From: Roseivirga ehrenbergii
Lineage (GTDB): Bacteria > Bacteroidota > Bacteroidia > Cytophagales > Cyclobacteriaceae
Length of the DNA: 64,000 bases
Direction of reading: 5' to 3'
Assembly (NCBI RefSeq): GCF_001593005.1
Contig: NZ_LQZQ01000009.1
Coordinates: 62,001-126,000, forward strand
The notes beneath the pieces were generated by a model, which saw only the letters and a list, made by a program, of their open reading frames with translations, was not told the origin of the DNA and ran no database searches. A program made the translations under genes and the position numbers. Below, piece by piece: positions 53,078 through 61,574 of this stretch; position 1 is the stretch's first letter; each line of letters begins with the position of its first letter.

Positions 53078-53968
53078 ATGTATAGGGTAATATTGCTGGC
53101 AATTGTAAGTATTGGAATTGCAGACATGGTTGTGTGGGGACAAACAAAAACCCATTTTGCAGTGCAGGAAGATGCTTCCTGTGAAAAAATCAATTTTTAT
53201 CTCAAAGCCAGTTCTGGCACTTGTGAAATTCGAACAAGAAATGGCGACACACCCATTAGTATTATGGGCTTATGTGAGGAAGAGTATGTAACTCCTGAAT
53301 TTGGTCAACAGATGGAAGGAAACGTACTCAATGCTTGGTTAAACTTGAACGACAGCGGAAAAGAAGGCTTCACTAGCAAACTGACAAAGATTTTTGGAAG
53401 AAAATCCACAGATACAAAAAACTACTGGAACATTTACCTGTCTCATTTTAAGCCTTATAATCTCGATCTGAATTACGGAGTAGGTAAAGCGTATATCGAC
53501 TTGTCGAATATTGCAGTGGAGAATATGAAAATTACTTCGGGCAATGCGCATGTTAAAGTGGGCTACCATTCTAAAATGGAAAATCTAATTGAAATGGACA
53601 CCTTTATGGTGAATGTGGATTTAGGCGATGTAGAAATTGACAGGCTGAATATGGCAAGGGCCAAAACGGTAATTGCCGAAGTAGGCTTTGGTACTCTGAC
53701 CATGAATTTTGGAGAAAGTCCTGAGCTAGCCAGTGAAATTTGGGCACGTGTTGGCGCTGGCAGCCTCACTATTAATCTTCCCTTAGAAGAAATACCCATG
53801 ATGATCCGCATTAAAGATACGTCCTTCAGGAAGCTAAAAATGCCTAGCAACTTTGTATCTATTGGCGATAACGTTTATGTGAACCCTTCTTACAAAGAGG
53901 ATTCTCCAAACCTGCTCACATTCAACATAGACCTTTCTATGGGCAACGTGATTTTTGCGAAAAACTAA
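53078..53968 (+). CDS. Exported beta-rich protein (LiaF/toastrack-like)
   Basis: A 296-residue protein from the ATG at 53078; the frame upstream has no signal peptide. It begins MYRVILLAIVSIGIADMVVWG-Q, a signal peptide. The mature part consists of repeated strands (LDLNYGVGKAYIDLSNIAVENMKITSG, split as LDLNYGVGKAYIDLS and VENMKITSG; TLTMNFGESP; SLTINLPLE), the pattern of toastrack/LiaF-type domains that read envelope stress. Function not assignable. A possible -7 (TATTTTTG, 53032-53039) precedes it. Confidence 0.75.
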   Translation: MYRVILLAIVSIGIADMVVWGQTKTHFAVQEDASCEKINFYLKASSGTCEIRTRNGDTPISIMGLCEEEYVTPEFGQQMEGNVLNAWLNLNDSGKEGFTSKLTKIFGRKSTDTKNYWNIYLSHFKPYNLDLNYGVGKAYIDLSNIAVENMKITSGNAHVKVGYHSKMENLIEMDTFMVNVDLGDVEIDRLNMARAKTVIAEVGFGTLTMNFGESPELASEIWARVGAGSLTINLPLEEIPMMIRIKDTSFRKLKMPSNFVSIGDNVYVNPSYKEDSPNLLTFNIDLSMGNVIFAKN

Positions 53969-54058
53969 AAGGCCGGAGTCTCAAAAATCCACAAATCGAC
54001 AACATCTTCCGCTCAGCAGGTTCTTGACTATATTTAGGATTTCAATTTTAATCTTGTG

Positions 54059-54099
54059 ATACTTTTAAAGGTACTTAGTACCGATTAACTTTAAAGTAT
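54059..54099. promoter_or_regulatory. Nested palindromes upstream of the ABC exporter
   Basis: GGTAC-TTA-GTACC (54070-54082) lies between ATACTTT (54059) and AAAGTAT (54093-54099). The site is 36 bp upstream of the TTG start of the ATPase gene and could be a regulator-binding region. Confidence 0.35.
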
Positions 54100-54117
54100 T
54101 CACAAAACCACATAACC

Positions 54118-55032
54118 TTGAATATACTCGAAGCCAATCACATTTCGAAAAGCTATGCCGAGCATAGAGCTTTGAACGATGTGAGCATAAGCATTCCCAA
54201 GCAGTCTATTTTTGGCCTATTAGGACCAAACGGGGCAGGGAAAACCACACTCATCAGAATCATCAACCAAATCATTATGGCCGATGAAGGCGAAGTACTC
54301 ATAAATGGGGAAAAGCTAAATCCACGTCATGTTGAAATTATCGGTTATTTGCCCGAAGAGCGAGGTCTGTATAAGAAAATGAAAGTAGGCGAACAGCTTA
54401 TGTATTTGGCACAGCTGAAAGGCATGTCGAAGTCTGAAGCGAAAGCCAAAATCAAAAAATGGCTTGAAAAACTTAGTCTAACCGAGTGGGCGGGTCAGAA
54501 AGTAGAAGACCTTTCAAAAGGGATGGCTCAGAAAATTCAGTTTATCGCTACGGTAATCCACGAACCACAGTTGCTTATTCTAGATGAGCCGTTCTCTGGT
54601 TTCGATCCAGTGAACGCTAATTTGATTAAAGACGAAATTCTTGAATTGAGAGATAAGGGGGCAACCATTATTTTCTCTACCCACAGAATGGAATCTGTAG
54701 AGCAGCTTTGTGAGCACATTGCCATGATCAATAAATCGGAGAAAATTTTGGATGGTACTAAAAAGGAAATCAAGAACTCTTTCCGATCAGATAAATACAA
54801 AGTGGAATACAAGGGAGATTTCTCTGGTTTAGGTGCCGAATATGAATTGCTGGACACCAAGCATTTGGAAGACGGTTATTATGAGGCGATTATTCAATCG
54901 AAGAACGGGCATAACCCGAATCACCTGCTCAGTCAGTTAATTGCTAAAACCGAAGTGCATTCGTTTGTAGAAGTCATTCCTTCAGTGAATGATATATTTA
55001 TTTCAATTGTGGAAGGAGGGAACAAAAGATGA
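54118..55032 (+). CDS. ABC transporter ATP-binding protein (NatA type)
   Basis: A 304-residue ATPase starting with TTG at 54118 (no ATG available upstream of the fold). Walker A GPNGAGKTT, signature LSKGMAQKIQF, Walker B LLILDEPFSGFDP and the His-loop IIFSTHRMES are present. The C-terminal 80 residues match the DUF4162 tail of NatA-type ATPases. Its stop overlaps the permease ATG by 4 bp. It powers the exporter encoded by both genes; the substrate is not evident. Confidence 0.95.
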   Translation: MNILEANHISKSYAEHRALNDVSISIPKQSIFGLLGPNGAGKTTLIRIINQIIMADEGEVLINGEKLNPRHVEIIGYLPEERGLYKKMKVGEQLMYLAQLKGMSKSEAKAKIKKWLEKLSLTEWAGQKVEDLSKGMAQKIQFIATVIHEPQLLILDEPFSGFDPVNANLIKDEILELRDKGATIIFSTHRMESVEQLCEHIAMINKSEKILDGTKKEIKNSFRSDKYKVEYKGDFSGLGAEYELLDTKHLEDGYYEAIIQSKNGHNPNHLLSQLIAKTEVHSFVEVIPSVNDIFISIVEGGNKR

Positions 55033-56339
55033 AACAGATATTTTTAGTACTCAAAAGAGAATATTCTACCAGGGTAAAGAAGAAGTCATTTTTACTGGCC
55101 ACCATTCTTATCCCACTCATATTTCCAGCCGTAATTTTTGGAATTGTTTATTTAGGAACAAATGATGGCGACTCTTCAAAAGAGGTGTATGTGCTCGATG
55201 AAAGTGGTTATTTTCAAGATTCTTTCAGTAATACTGGTTATGAATATACTTACCTGTCGAGTAACCTAGATGATGCGAAAGAGAAGTTTCAAGAAGATGA
55301 TGTCTACGGGTTAATTCATATTCCAGAAATTGACCTTGACGATGTTTCTAAAACGCGTTATAGTGATTTTTCTTTTTACTCAGAAACCAACCCGGGTAAT
55401 CAGGCCATGAAAAATTTCGAGTCTGAAATTAAGAGAGAACTTGAAGCAGTAAAGCTGGATAGATCGGGTTTAGACCCTGCTGTGATTAATTCGCTTAAAG
55501 TCAGCGTTAGTTTGAGTTCTTTCAATCTATCTGAATCTGGCGAGGCCAAAGAAAGCAATACAGACTTGAGTTCCGCTGTTGGGTATGTGTTCGGCTTCTT
55601 GATTTACATGTTTATTTTCATCTACGGTAGCCAGATTATGCAGTCTGTACTCGATGAGAAAACCAGTAGAATTGTAGAGGTAATTGTATCTTCTGTGCGT
55701 CCTTTCCAACTGATGATGGGTAAAGTATTGGGCGTTGGAGCTGTTGGTGTTACCCAACTTCTCATTTGGATTGTATTGATGTTTACACTTTTCTCCGTGG
55801 GCATAACGGCCTTAGGGGGCGGAATGGAAGCTATGGCAGGTCAGATGCCTGCTGAGGTTGATATGACTCAAAATCAAGAAATGGCGGCCAATATTCAGGG
55901 AATGTTAGATACCATTCCTGTGACCCAAATTGTAGTTTCATTCTTGTTTTACTTCTTAGGGGCTTATTTCCTTTATGGAGCACTTTATGCCGCCATTGGC
56001 TCTGCGGTAGATAGTATCCAAGATGCTCAGCAGTTTATGCTGCCTATCATGTTGCCAATTATCGTGGGGATTATTTCATTAACATTCGTGCTACAAGATC
56101 CGCATAGTACAATGGCGGTTACCCTGTCGATGATTCCATTTACATCTCCCATTGTAATGATGGCCCGATTACCATTTGGAGTACCTACATGGCAGTTACT
56201 GCTTTCTATGGGGCTTTTGGTTTTAGGATTTATTGGCACCATATGGATGGCCGGAAGAATCTATCGCGTAGGGATATTAATGTACGGAGCAAAAGTGAAT
56301 TGGAAGACCATCGCCAAGTGGTTTACCATGAAAGTTTAA
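55029..56339 (+). CDS. ABC-2 type permease (NatB-like)
   Basis: A 436-residue permease. The first helix is followed by a large outside domain (about 45-175), then five or six helices in the C-terminal half (YVFGFLIYMFIFIYGSQIM; VTQLLIWIVLMFTLFSVGI; TQIVVSFLFYFLGAYFLYG; PIIVGIISLTFVLQ). The ILDEKTSRIVEVI-like segment (VLDEKTSRIVEVIVSSVRP) is the typical inner motif of NatB/YhaP permeases. Pairs with the preceding ATPase in an exporter, perhaps for sodium, peptides or antibiotics. Confidence 0.93.
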   Translation: MKQIFLVLKREYSTRVKKKSFLLATILIPLIFPAVIFGIVYLGTNDGDSSKEVYVLDESGYFQDSFSNTGYEYTYLSSNLDDAKEKFQEDDVYGLIHIPEIDLDDVSKTRYSDFSFYSETNPGNQAMKNFESEIKRELEAVKLDRSGLDPAVINSLKVSVSLSSFNLSESGEAKESNTDLSSAVGYVFGFLIYMFIFIYGSQIMQSVLDEKTSRIVEVIVSSVRPFQLMMGKVLGVGAVGVTQLLIWIVLMFTLFSVGITALGGGMEAMAGQMPAEVDMTQNQEMAANIQGMLDTIPVTQIVVSFLFYFLGAYFLYGALYAAIGSAVDSIQDAQQFMLPIMLPIIVGIISLTFVLQDPHSTMAVTLSMIPFTSPIVMMARLPFGVPTWQLLLSMGLLVLGFIGTIWMAGRIYRVGILMYGAKVNWKTIAKWFTMKV

Positions 56340-56360
56340 CTGAAAGATCTATAACAATAT

Positions 56361-56394
56361 TAGAGGCCGTCTCAGTAGAAACTGAGGTGGCCTC
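56361..56394 (+). terminator. Rho-independent terminator after the ABC permease
   Basis: GAGGCC-GT-CTCAGT-AGAA-ACTGAG-GT-GGCCTC: two 6-bp stems with a symmetrical GT/GT internal loop, then TTCGTTTTC. Confidence 0.8.
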
Positions 56395-56539
56395 TTCGTT
56401 TTCTCTTAAGGCTATTTCGGAAGAACCCTCCCAAAGCTAATGATTCTATACTCTCAGGAGTTAATGGATTCAGTTGAACTATGGAGAATAACTTTTGGAG
56501 GGTTCTCAATAGAAAGCTAGTGCAAGGCAGCAAATGAAA

Positions 56540-56575
56540 CACAAAGAAGGCAACCCATGGGCTGCCTTCTTTGTG
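56540..56575 (-). terminator. Terminator after the pentapeptide-like gene
   Basis: CACAAAGAAGGCA-N10-TGCCTTCTTTGTG: a perfect 13-bp stem with a palindromic loop, 19 bp beyond the stop of the minus-strand gene. Confidence 0.8.
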
Positions 56576-56594
56576 CGTTCTAAACGATGACCAA

Positions 56595-57323
56595 TTAGTT
56601 GTCGAGCATATTTTTTGAAAATTTACGACCGTTAATGTCGGTGTATTTAGAGTCGATGTCCCAACGCACATATAGATTGTTGATGTCGAAATCGCCTCTT
56701 ACTTTGGTGTATTTAATGTCCAATGATCTTTCAAAACGAGCCGAAGAAAGGTTAACCCCATTTCTAAATTTTGTGTATTTGAAAATGGCATGTTCGTCAA
56801 AGGTGGTGTTTGAAAAATCTGCTAGTCTAGAAAATTCAGCATATTTAAAAGTGGATTCATCTTTGAAAGTAGAACCTGCAAATGAAGCTTCGCGCTCAAA
56901 TTCTGAATACTTGAACATGGCGTCACGTTCAAATTTGCAGTTTTTGAAAACTACATCTTCTTCAAAATCGGCTGTAAAAGTATATTCCGACCTGTCATCG
57001 TGAAAGTAAGCGATTACATCATTTTCGAAAACTACATTCTCGAAAGTGATTTTACTTTTGATCAATTCATTAACGGTGTTGTCTCCGCCATTTCTCCACC
57101 AACTTCTTCTGCGGGGTAAATCGGGTGCTTTTTCATCCATATAAGTGAAATCTAGCGTTCCAGAAACTGTCACATTAGAATACTTAATATCTTCTCCGTT
57201 TTTCATTGCCTTCATAATATCCGAAGCCTTCACTGTAGACTGCGCTTGGGCATTGACTGAAAATAATGAGACCAGAAGAAATGTGAAAAAGGTGAGTTTG
57301 AGTGTGATTTGTTGTGTTTTCAT
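56595..57323 (-). CDS. Exported pentapeptide-repeat-like protein
   Basis: A 242-residue exported protein (signal peptide MKTQQITLKLTFFTFLLVSL, cut near AQA-Q). Residues 126-214 repeat every 11 residues: hydrophobic residues at 126, 137, 148, 159, 170, 181, 192, 203 and 214, and Phe at 131, 142, 153, 164, 175, 186 and 197 (for example FKYSEF, FKYAEF, FKYTKF). This alternating 5+6 spacing is like the Pentapeptide_3 type of right-handed quadrilateral beta helix. Function unknown; a structural or binding role at the cell surface or in the periplasm is likely. Confidence 0.82.
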   Translation of the reverse strand: MKTQQITLKLTFFTFLLVSLFSVNAQAQSTVKASDIMKAMKNGEDIKYSNVTVSGTLDFTYMDEKAPDLPRRRSWWRNGGDNTVNELIKSKITFENVVFENDVIAYFHDDRSEYTFTADFEEDVVFKNCKFERDAMFKYSEFEREASFAGSTFKDESTFKYAEFSRLADFSNTTFDEHAIFKYTKFRNGVNLSSARFERSLDIKYTKVRGDFDINNLYVRWDIDSKYTDINGRKFSKNMLDN

Positions 57324-57372
57324 GTTGTTTTAAGTTTTGACCTTTTATTATAGACTGATAAACCAAGAATAG

Positions 57373-57389
57373 GTTACAGTACCTGTAAC
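57373..57389. promoter_or_regulatory. Palindrome upstream of the pentapeptide-like gene
   Basis: GTTACAG-TAC-CTGTAAC, a perfect 7-bp dyad with a 3-bp centre, 50 bp upstream of the gene start at 57323. Candidate operator; no recognised regulator. Confidence 0.4.
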
Positions 57390-57553
57390 AGATGACCAAA
57401 CGAAGTGAAAGGTTGCATAGGTTAAATGCTTAAATTTGAGAGGGTCATTTGACATTACTACCAGTATGATCTAATTAGTCACGTTAATCAAACAGACTCT
57501 TACGGCCTTGCCTTAATGGCAAGACACTCAGAGTGACGGTTCATTTTAAACAA

Positions 57554-57577
57554 AAAGCCACTCATTTGAGTGGCTTT
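57554..57577 (-). terminator. Rho-independent terminator after guaB
   Basis: AAAGCCACTCA-AA-TGAGTGGCTTT on the minus strand: an 11-bp stem followed by TTTTTG, 28 bp after the guaB stop. Confidence 0.88.
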
Positions 57578-57604
57578 CGCATTATTAGTCTGAGTAAATC
57601 AGAT

Positions 57605-59077
57605 TTATCTTCTGCTGTAGTTAGGCGCTTCGCGGGTAATCATAATATCATGCGGATGGCTTTCGCTCATGCCGGCATTGGTGATTTTCACGAATTGTGC
57701 TTTTTGCAAATCTTCAATAGTGCCTGCACCACAATAGCCCATTCCTGCTTTCAAACCACCTGTTAATTGGTAAAGCATTTCCTGAACTGTGCCTTTGTAA
57801 GGTACACGACCTACAATTCCTTCTGGCACTAACTTCTTAATATCATCTTCCGCATCTTGGAAATAGCGGTCTTTCGATCCATCTTCCATGGCCTCCACAG
57901 AGCCCATACCTCTATACGATTTAAATTTTCTTCCTTCGTAAAGAATTACTTCACCCGGAGCTTCTTCAGTTCCTGCAAGCAAAGAACCAATCATAATAGT
58001 ACTAGCCCCGCCAGCAATGGCCTTTACCAAGTCGCCAGAGTAACGAATGCCGCCATCAGCAATAACCGGAACGCCCGAGCCTTGAATGGCTTTAGCCGAC
58101 TCATATACAGCCGAGAGCTGTGGCATACCCACTCCCGCAATTACTCGCGTGGTACAAATACTGCCTGGGCCAACACCTACTTTAATGGCGTCTGCACCAG
58201 CATCTACCAAAGCTTTGGCAGCCGCAGCCGTGGCTATGTTTCCTACTATCAATTCTAAATCAGGGTAAGAAGCTTTAACACGTTTCGCCATATCAATCAC
58301 TCCTTTGGAATGACCATGTGCGGTGTCAATAGAAATAACATCTACACCCGCATTTTTCAATGCATCAATCCTTTCGATAATATCTGGTGTAACTCCAACA
58401 GCAGCCCCTACTCTTAAACGACCGTATTCATCTTTACACGCGTTAGGTCTGTCTCTGTTTTTCAGGATATCCTTATAAGTAATCAAGCCACTTAACTTAC
58501 CGTGTTCATCAATAATCGGAAGTTTCTCGATTTTATATTCTTGAAGAATGCCCTCGGCCTCATCTAAACCAATTCCCATTTTCGCGGTAATCAAGTTCTC
58601 GATGGTCATGATTTCGCGCACCGGCTTGGTCATGTCTTTGATAAAGCGCATGTCGCGGTTGGTTACAATACCAACCAAGTTTTGGTCTTTATCAACTACA
58701 GGAATACCACCAATTTTATTCTCACGCATGATTTTGTCCGCGTCCCTTGCCGTGCTTTCTACATTCAGGGTAATTGGGTCTAAAATCATTCCGCTTTGCG
58801 AACGTTTTACTTTTCGCACTTGCTGGGCTTGTTCATCGGCCTTCATGTTTTTATGAATAAAACCTAAGCCACCTTCCAGCGCCATAGCAATGGCCAATTC
58901 GTATTCAGTAACGGTATCCATAGCGGCCGAAACCAATGGAATATTCAACTGAATGTTTCTGGTAAGTAATGTTTTTGTGTTGGTATCTCTGGGTAAAATC
59001 TCAGAGTAAGCAGGAAGAAGCAGGACGTCATCGTAGGTCAGTGCTTCAAAAAGGAATTTGTTTGTGTCGAGAGCCAT
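57605..59077 (-). CDS. guaB: IMP dehydrogenase
   Basis: A 490-residue IMPDH, the rate-limiting step of GMP synthesis (IMP + NAD+ to XMP). The TIM barrel has the catalytic loop [15 protein letters not shown] with Cys308. Two CBS domains (about 95-205) are inserted, with [13 protein letters not shown] and [16 protein letters not shown]. The flap with Arg/Tyr ([12 protein letters not shown]) and the C-terminal [15 protein letters not shown] are typical. Its leader has a 10-bp hairpin adjoining the start codon (59078-59104), with a TAATTTTG box at 59108-59115, and a terminator at 57554-57577. Confidence 0.98.
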   Translation of the reverse strand: MALDTNKFLFEALTYDDVLLLPAYSEILPRDTNTKTLLTRNIQLNIPLVSAAMDTVTEYELAIAMALEGGLGFIHKNMKADEQAQQVRKVKRSQSGMILDPITLNVESTARDADKIMRENKIGGIPVVDKDQNLVGIVTNRDMRFIKDMTKPVREIMTIENLITAKMGIGLDEAEGILQEYKIEKLPIIDEHGKLSGLITYKDILKNRDRPNACKDEYGRLRVGAAVGVTPDIIERIDALKNAGVDVISIDTAHGHSKGVIDMAKRVKASYPDLELIVGNIATAAAAKALVDAGADAIKVGVGPGSICTTRVIAGVGMPQLSAVYESAKAIQGSGVPVIADGGIRYSGDLVKAIAGGASTIMIGSLLAGTEEAPGEVILYEGRKFKSYRGMGSVEAMEDGSKDRYFQDAEDDIKKLVPEGIVGRVPYKGTVQEMLYQLTGGLKAGMGYCGAGTIEDLQKAQFVKITNAGMSESHPHDIMITREAPNYSRR

Positions 59078-59104
59078 GGCAAATAAAAACAGGGTTTATT
59101 TGCC
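59078..59104 (-). promoter_or_regulatory. Hairpin in the guaB leader touching the start codon
   Basis: On the minus strand GGCAAATAAA-CCCTGTT-TTTATTTGCC forms a perfect 10-bp stem whose last base is next to the guaB ATG. With the start site predicted near 59101-59104, the mRNA would begin with this hairpin. Confidence 0.6.
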
Positions 59105-59107
59105 GGA

Positions 59108-59115
59108 CAAAATTA
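59108..59115 (-). promoter_or_regulatory. Likely -7 element of the guaB promoter
   Basis: Minus strand TAATTTTG, full TAnnTTTG match, 30 nt before the guaB ATG. The -33 side is T-rich but without TTTG at 19 bp. Confidence 0.5.
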
Positions 59116-59189
59116 CGGAGATTGACGGATTAAAAAAACTATGGACTCAATATTAATTTTCTTTCCGCTTTCATGCCTTTCTAAAGTCT

Positions 59190-60341
59190 TTACACCTGCT
59201 TTAAAGATCGGATCAAACGCCCAAAATCTTCTTTGGTATTATAAACATGGGGCGACACTCGGATAGAATTTCCGCGTACCGAAACAAAAACTTTGTCGGC
59301 AGCCAAGCGGTTTTTCACTACTTCTAAATCAAGGCCTTTTGGCAATCTGATTCCGAAAAGGTGTTCGCTCCGATATTCTGCGGACTCAATTTGAAAACCC
59401 ATTTTCGCCAACTCCTGCTGTGCTTCATGGGCAATCGACTTACAATAGGCTTGGATGTTTTCTGGCCCCCAAGCATTTACTTGACGAAGCGCCTCTGTAA
59501 GCATTGGGCTAAGAATAAAATTGGCACTTTCGCCTACTTCGTAGCGGATGGCTCCCGGCTGATATTCATCTTGATAGTTCACCAAATTGGCAAAATTCTG
59601 ACTGTCCAAACGGTTCATCCAATTGTTTTCAATGGGTTTTCCGTTTTGGAAATATTCGCCAAAATAAGCCATGCCTGTTGCGTAAGGCCCCATCAGCCAT
59701 TTGTAACCAGAAGCCACTACAGCATCGGGCTGAAATTCTTGCACATCAAAAGGCAAAGCGCCAATGGATTGTGTGCCATCAATCACTAACAGCGCACCTA
59801 TTTCTCTGGTACGCTCTCTAATTTTTTTAAGGTCGAATTTAGTGCCGTCTGCCCAATGGATATGGCCAATGGCGACCATTTTGGTTTTACTGTCGATGGC
59901 TTCTAGAATGCGTTCGTTCCAAAGTTTACCACGGTTTTCAGCAGTTTTCGGAGCTTTTACAATACGCAATGTCACGTCTTTTTCTTTCTCCAACTCCTTC
60001 CAAGCATACACATTGCTAGGAAATTGCCCTTCGGGAATGATGATGTTATCGCCTTTTTCTACCTGAAGGTTTTTGGCCACATTGGCCATGCCATAAGAGG
60101 CTGAGGGCGTAATGGCACAAAGGTTTTCGTTTTTTACGTTGATCAGTTTGGCAAATTCTGCCCTGAGCAGTTCGCCATTTTTAAAAAAGTCTTCAGGCTT
60201 AATTGTGGTCGGATCTTCCTTTCCGTACACTGCCCTAACGCCTACTTCTGCCACCGATTTAAGCATGGGCGACATATACCCGCAATTGAGATAAGTAATG
60301 TCTTGCGGTAAATTAAACAGGTGACTTTGGTTAGGAAGCAT
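59190..60341 (-). CDS. Class V aminotransferase / cysteine desulfurase-like enzyme
   Basis: A 383-residue PLP-enzyme of the NifS/CsdA superfamily. Features are the N-terminal TYLNCGYMSPMLKSV, the PLP-contacting LLVIDGTQSIGALPFD (Asp188) and the PLP-Lys in VVASGYKWLMGPY (Lys214). The active-site Cys loop of desulfurases is not apparent, so a different reaction (for example an isopenicillin-epimerase-like or kynureninase-like one) is possible. The gene follows the thioredoxin-like gene 2 bp upstream? in fact its neighbour ends 2 bp beyond the start, with the two genes reading in the same direction as one operon. Confidence 0.85.
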   Translation of the reverse strand: MLPNQSHLFNLPQDITYLNCGYMSPMLKSVAEVGVRAVYGKEDPTTIKPEDFFKNGELLRAEFAKLINVKNENLCAITPSASYGMANVAKNLQVEKGDNIIIPEGQFPSNVYAWKELEKEKDVTLRIVKAPKTAENRGKLWNERILEAIDSKTKMVAIGHIHWADGTKFDLKKIRERTREIGALLVIDGTQSIGALPFDVQEFQPDAVVASGYKWLMGPYATGMAYFGEYFQNGKPIENNWMNRLDSQNFANLVNYQDEYQPGAIRYEVGESANFILSPMLTEALRQVNAWGPENIQAYCKSIAHEAQQELAKMGFQIESAEYRSEHLFGIRLPKGLDLEVVKNRLAADKVFVSVRGNSIRVSPHVYNTKEDFGRLIRSLKQV

Positions 60342-60343
60342 GG

Positions 60344-60862
60344 CTATTTTAAAATGCGTACCAACTCCTCTTCAAAAGAACCTTCTGGCTCTTCAATTAC
60401 ACGCTTAATTTCTTCGCCATTCAGATAAAAAATAATGGTAGGTGTATTCTTAATATCGAAGCCTTTTTCCTTTCCTTTTAAACTGGTTTTATCTACATCT
60501 AGCGCATAGAGCTCAAGCTGATCTCCTATTCCCATATCGTCCATAATGCGCATTAAACGAGGTATTTCTCGGTTGCTGTCATGACACCATGTGCCCATGA
60601 AAGCAAGTATTTTTAGGTTTTTGATGTTCTTTTTCTTGGCATCCTTAAGTAAGTCAGTATTAACCCTATAGGTCTTATAATTACTATTGAACCATAGCTT
60701 ATACGGCATCTGTTGCAGCCCTTCTTTATTGATAGGTCCATTCAATATTTTATCCACATGGGTCGACACACTTTCCGTCTCAACATTGTATTCGGTCTCT
60801 TGCCCATTCATTACCAAAGGGAATGCAACGAGAATAACCACTAACATAATAATTGCTTTCAT
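60344..60862 (-). CDS. Exported thioredoxin-fold protein with a single active-site Cys
   Basis: A 172-residue exported thioredoxin-like protein from the ATG at 60860-60862 (signal peptide MKAIIMLVVILVAFPLVMNG). The domain contains LKILAFMGTWCHDSNREIP, where the usual CXXC is C-H-D-S (Cys93, Ser96), and the cis-Pro NTPTIIFYLNG. With one Cys it cannot form the intramolecular disulfide; a monothiol or chaperone-like role is possible. It precedes the class V aminotransferase gene on the same strand, and the two are probably co-transcribed. Confidence 0.85.
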   Translation of the reverse strand: MKAIIMLVVILVAFPLVMNGQETEYNVETESVSTHVDKILNGPINKEGLQQMPYKLWFNSNYKTYRVNTDLLKDAKKKNIKNLKILAFMGTWCHDSNREIPRLMRIMDDMGIGDQLELYALDVDKTSLKGKEKGFDIKNTPTIIFYLNGEEIKRVIEEPEGSFEEELVRILK

Positions 60863-60910
60863 GATCTCCATTCTGTTTAAAATCAACAAACGAAATATAC
60901 CACAAAATTA

Positions 60911-60918
60911 TATCTTTG
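60911..60918 (+). promoter_or_regulatory. Likely -7 element of the pnuC promoter
   Basis: TATCTTTG, full TAnnTTTG match, 5 nt before the pnuC ATG; suggests a very short leader. Confidence 0.45.
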
Positions 60919-60923
60919 ACGAC

Positions 60924-61574
60924 ATGCACCTCAACGACATCTGGCAAGACATCATTTCATATGCTCAAGGAATAAGCATGTGGGAGCTTTCAGGGCTTGT
61001 TTTTGGAATTCTGGCAGTACTCTTTTTAATTAAAGAAAGTGTGTGGACGTGGCCTGCAGGTGTGGCTTATGTTCTTGTTTCCTTTTTCGTTTTTTGGGAA
61101 GCGCGATTATATGGCGACTTCATTCTGCACATCTTTTTCCTAGTGTTAAATATTTATGGGTGGTACTATTGGACCAAAGGGAAGAAGGGTGATCAACCTG
61201 ATGTTCTTATAAGTCATACCAGTGCTAAACGGGGTGTTTTTCTTATTGCCATCACCTTTGTTGGAATTTTTCTATTCGCACAATTCTTAATCAATATTCA
61301 CAACTATTTTGAAGGAATGGAACCAGCCGCATTGCCTTACTGGGACAGCACTACTTCTATTTTGAGTGTAACAGGGATGTGGCTAACGGCCAGAAAAAAA
61401 ATTGACAACTGGTATTATTGGTTTGCGGTAGACGTGCTCGCTACTTGTATCTACTTTTATAAAGAACTTTATTTTTATTCGTTTTTATACTTTTTATACA
61501 TCGGTATGGCCATTGCAGGTTATTTGGCTTGGAAAAAAACCATGATGAAACAACCACAAAAACAGCATGATTAA
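60924..61574 (+). CDS. PnuC-family vitamin permease (nicotinamide riboside or thiamine)
   Basis: A 216-residue permease from the ATG at 60924; the longer frame overlaps the divergent gene and is not needed. About seven or eight helices are seen, with the PnuC signatures LVLNIYGWYYWTKGK and SVTGMWLTARKKIDNWYYWFAVD. PnuC proteins carry nicotinamide riboside by facilitated diffusion with intracellular trapping by a kinase, and in Bacteroidota a subgroup (PnuT) carries thiamine. The gene overlaps the NadR-like kinase gene by 8 bp, and a TPP riboswitch-controlled TonB receptor follows, so thiamine is a real alternative substrate. Confidence 0.9.
   Translation: MHLNDIWQDIISYAQGISMWELSGLVFGILAVLFLIKESVWTWPAGVAYVLVSFFVFWEARLYGDFILHIFFLVLNIYGWYYWTKGKKGDQPDVLISHTSAKRGVFLIAITFVGIFLFAQFLINIHNYFEGMEPAALPYWDSTTSILSVTGMWLTARKKIDNWYYWFAVDVLATCIYFYKELYFYSFLYFLYIGMAIAGYLAWKKTMMKQPQKQHD

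Noticed and set aside
60687-60923. Longer N-terminus for PnuC
   Set aside because: It would lie inside the divergent thioredoxin-like gene and adds a sequence unlike PnuC; the ATG at 60924 gives the normal start.
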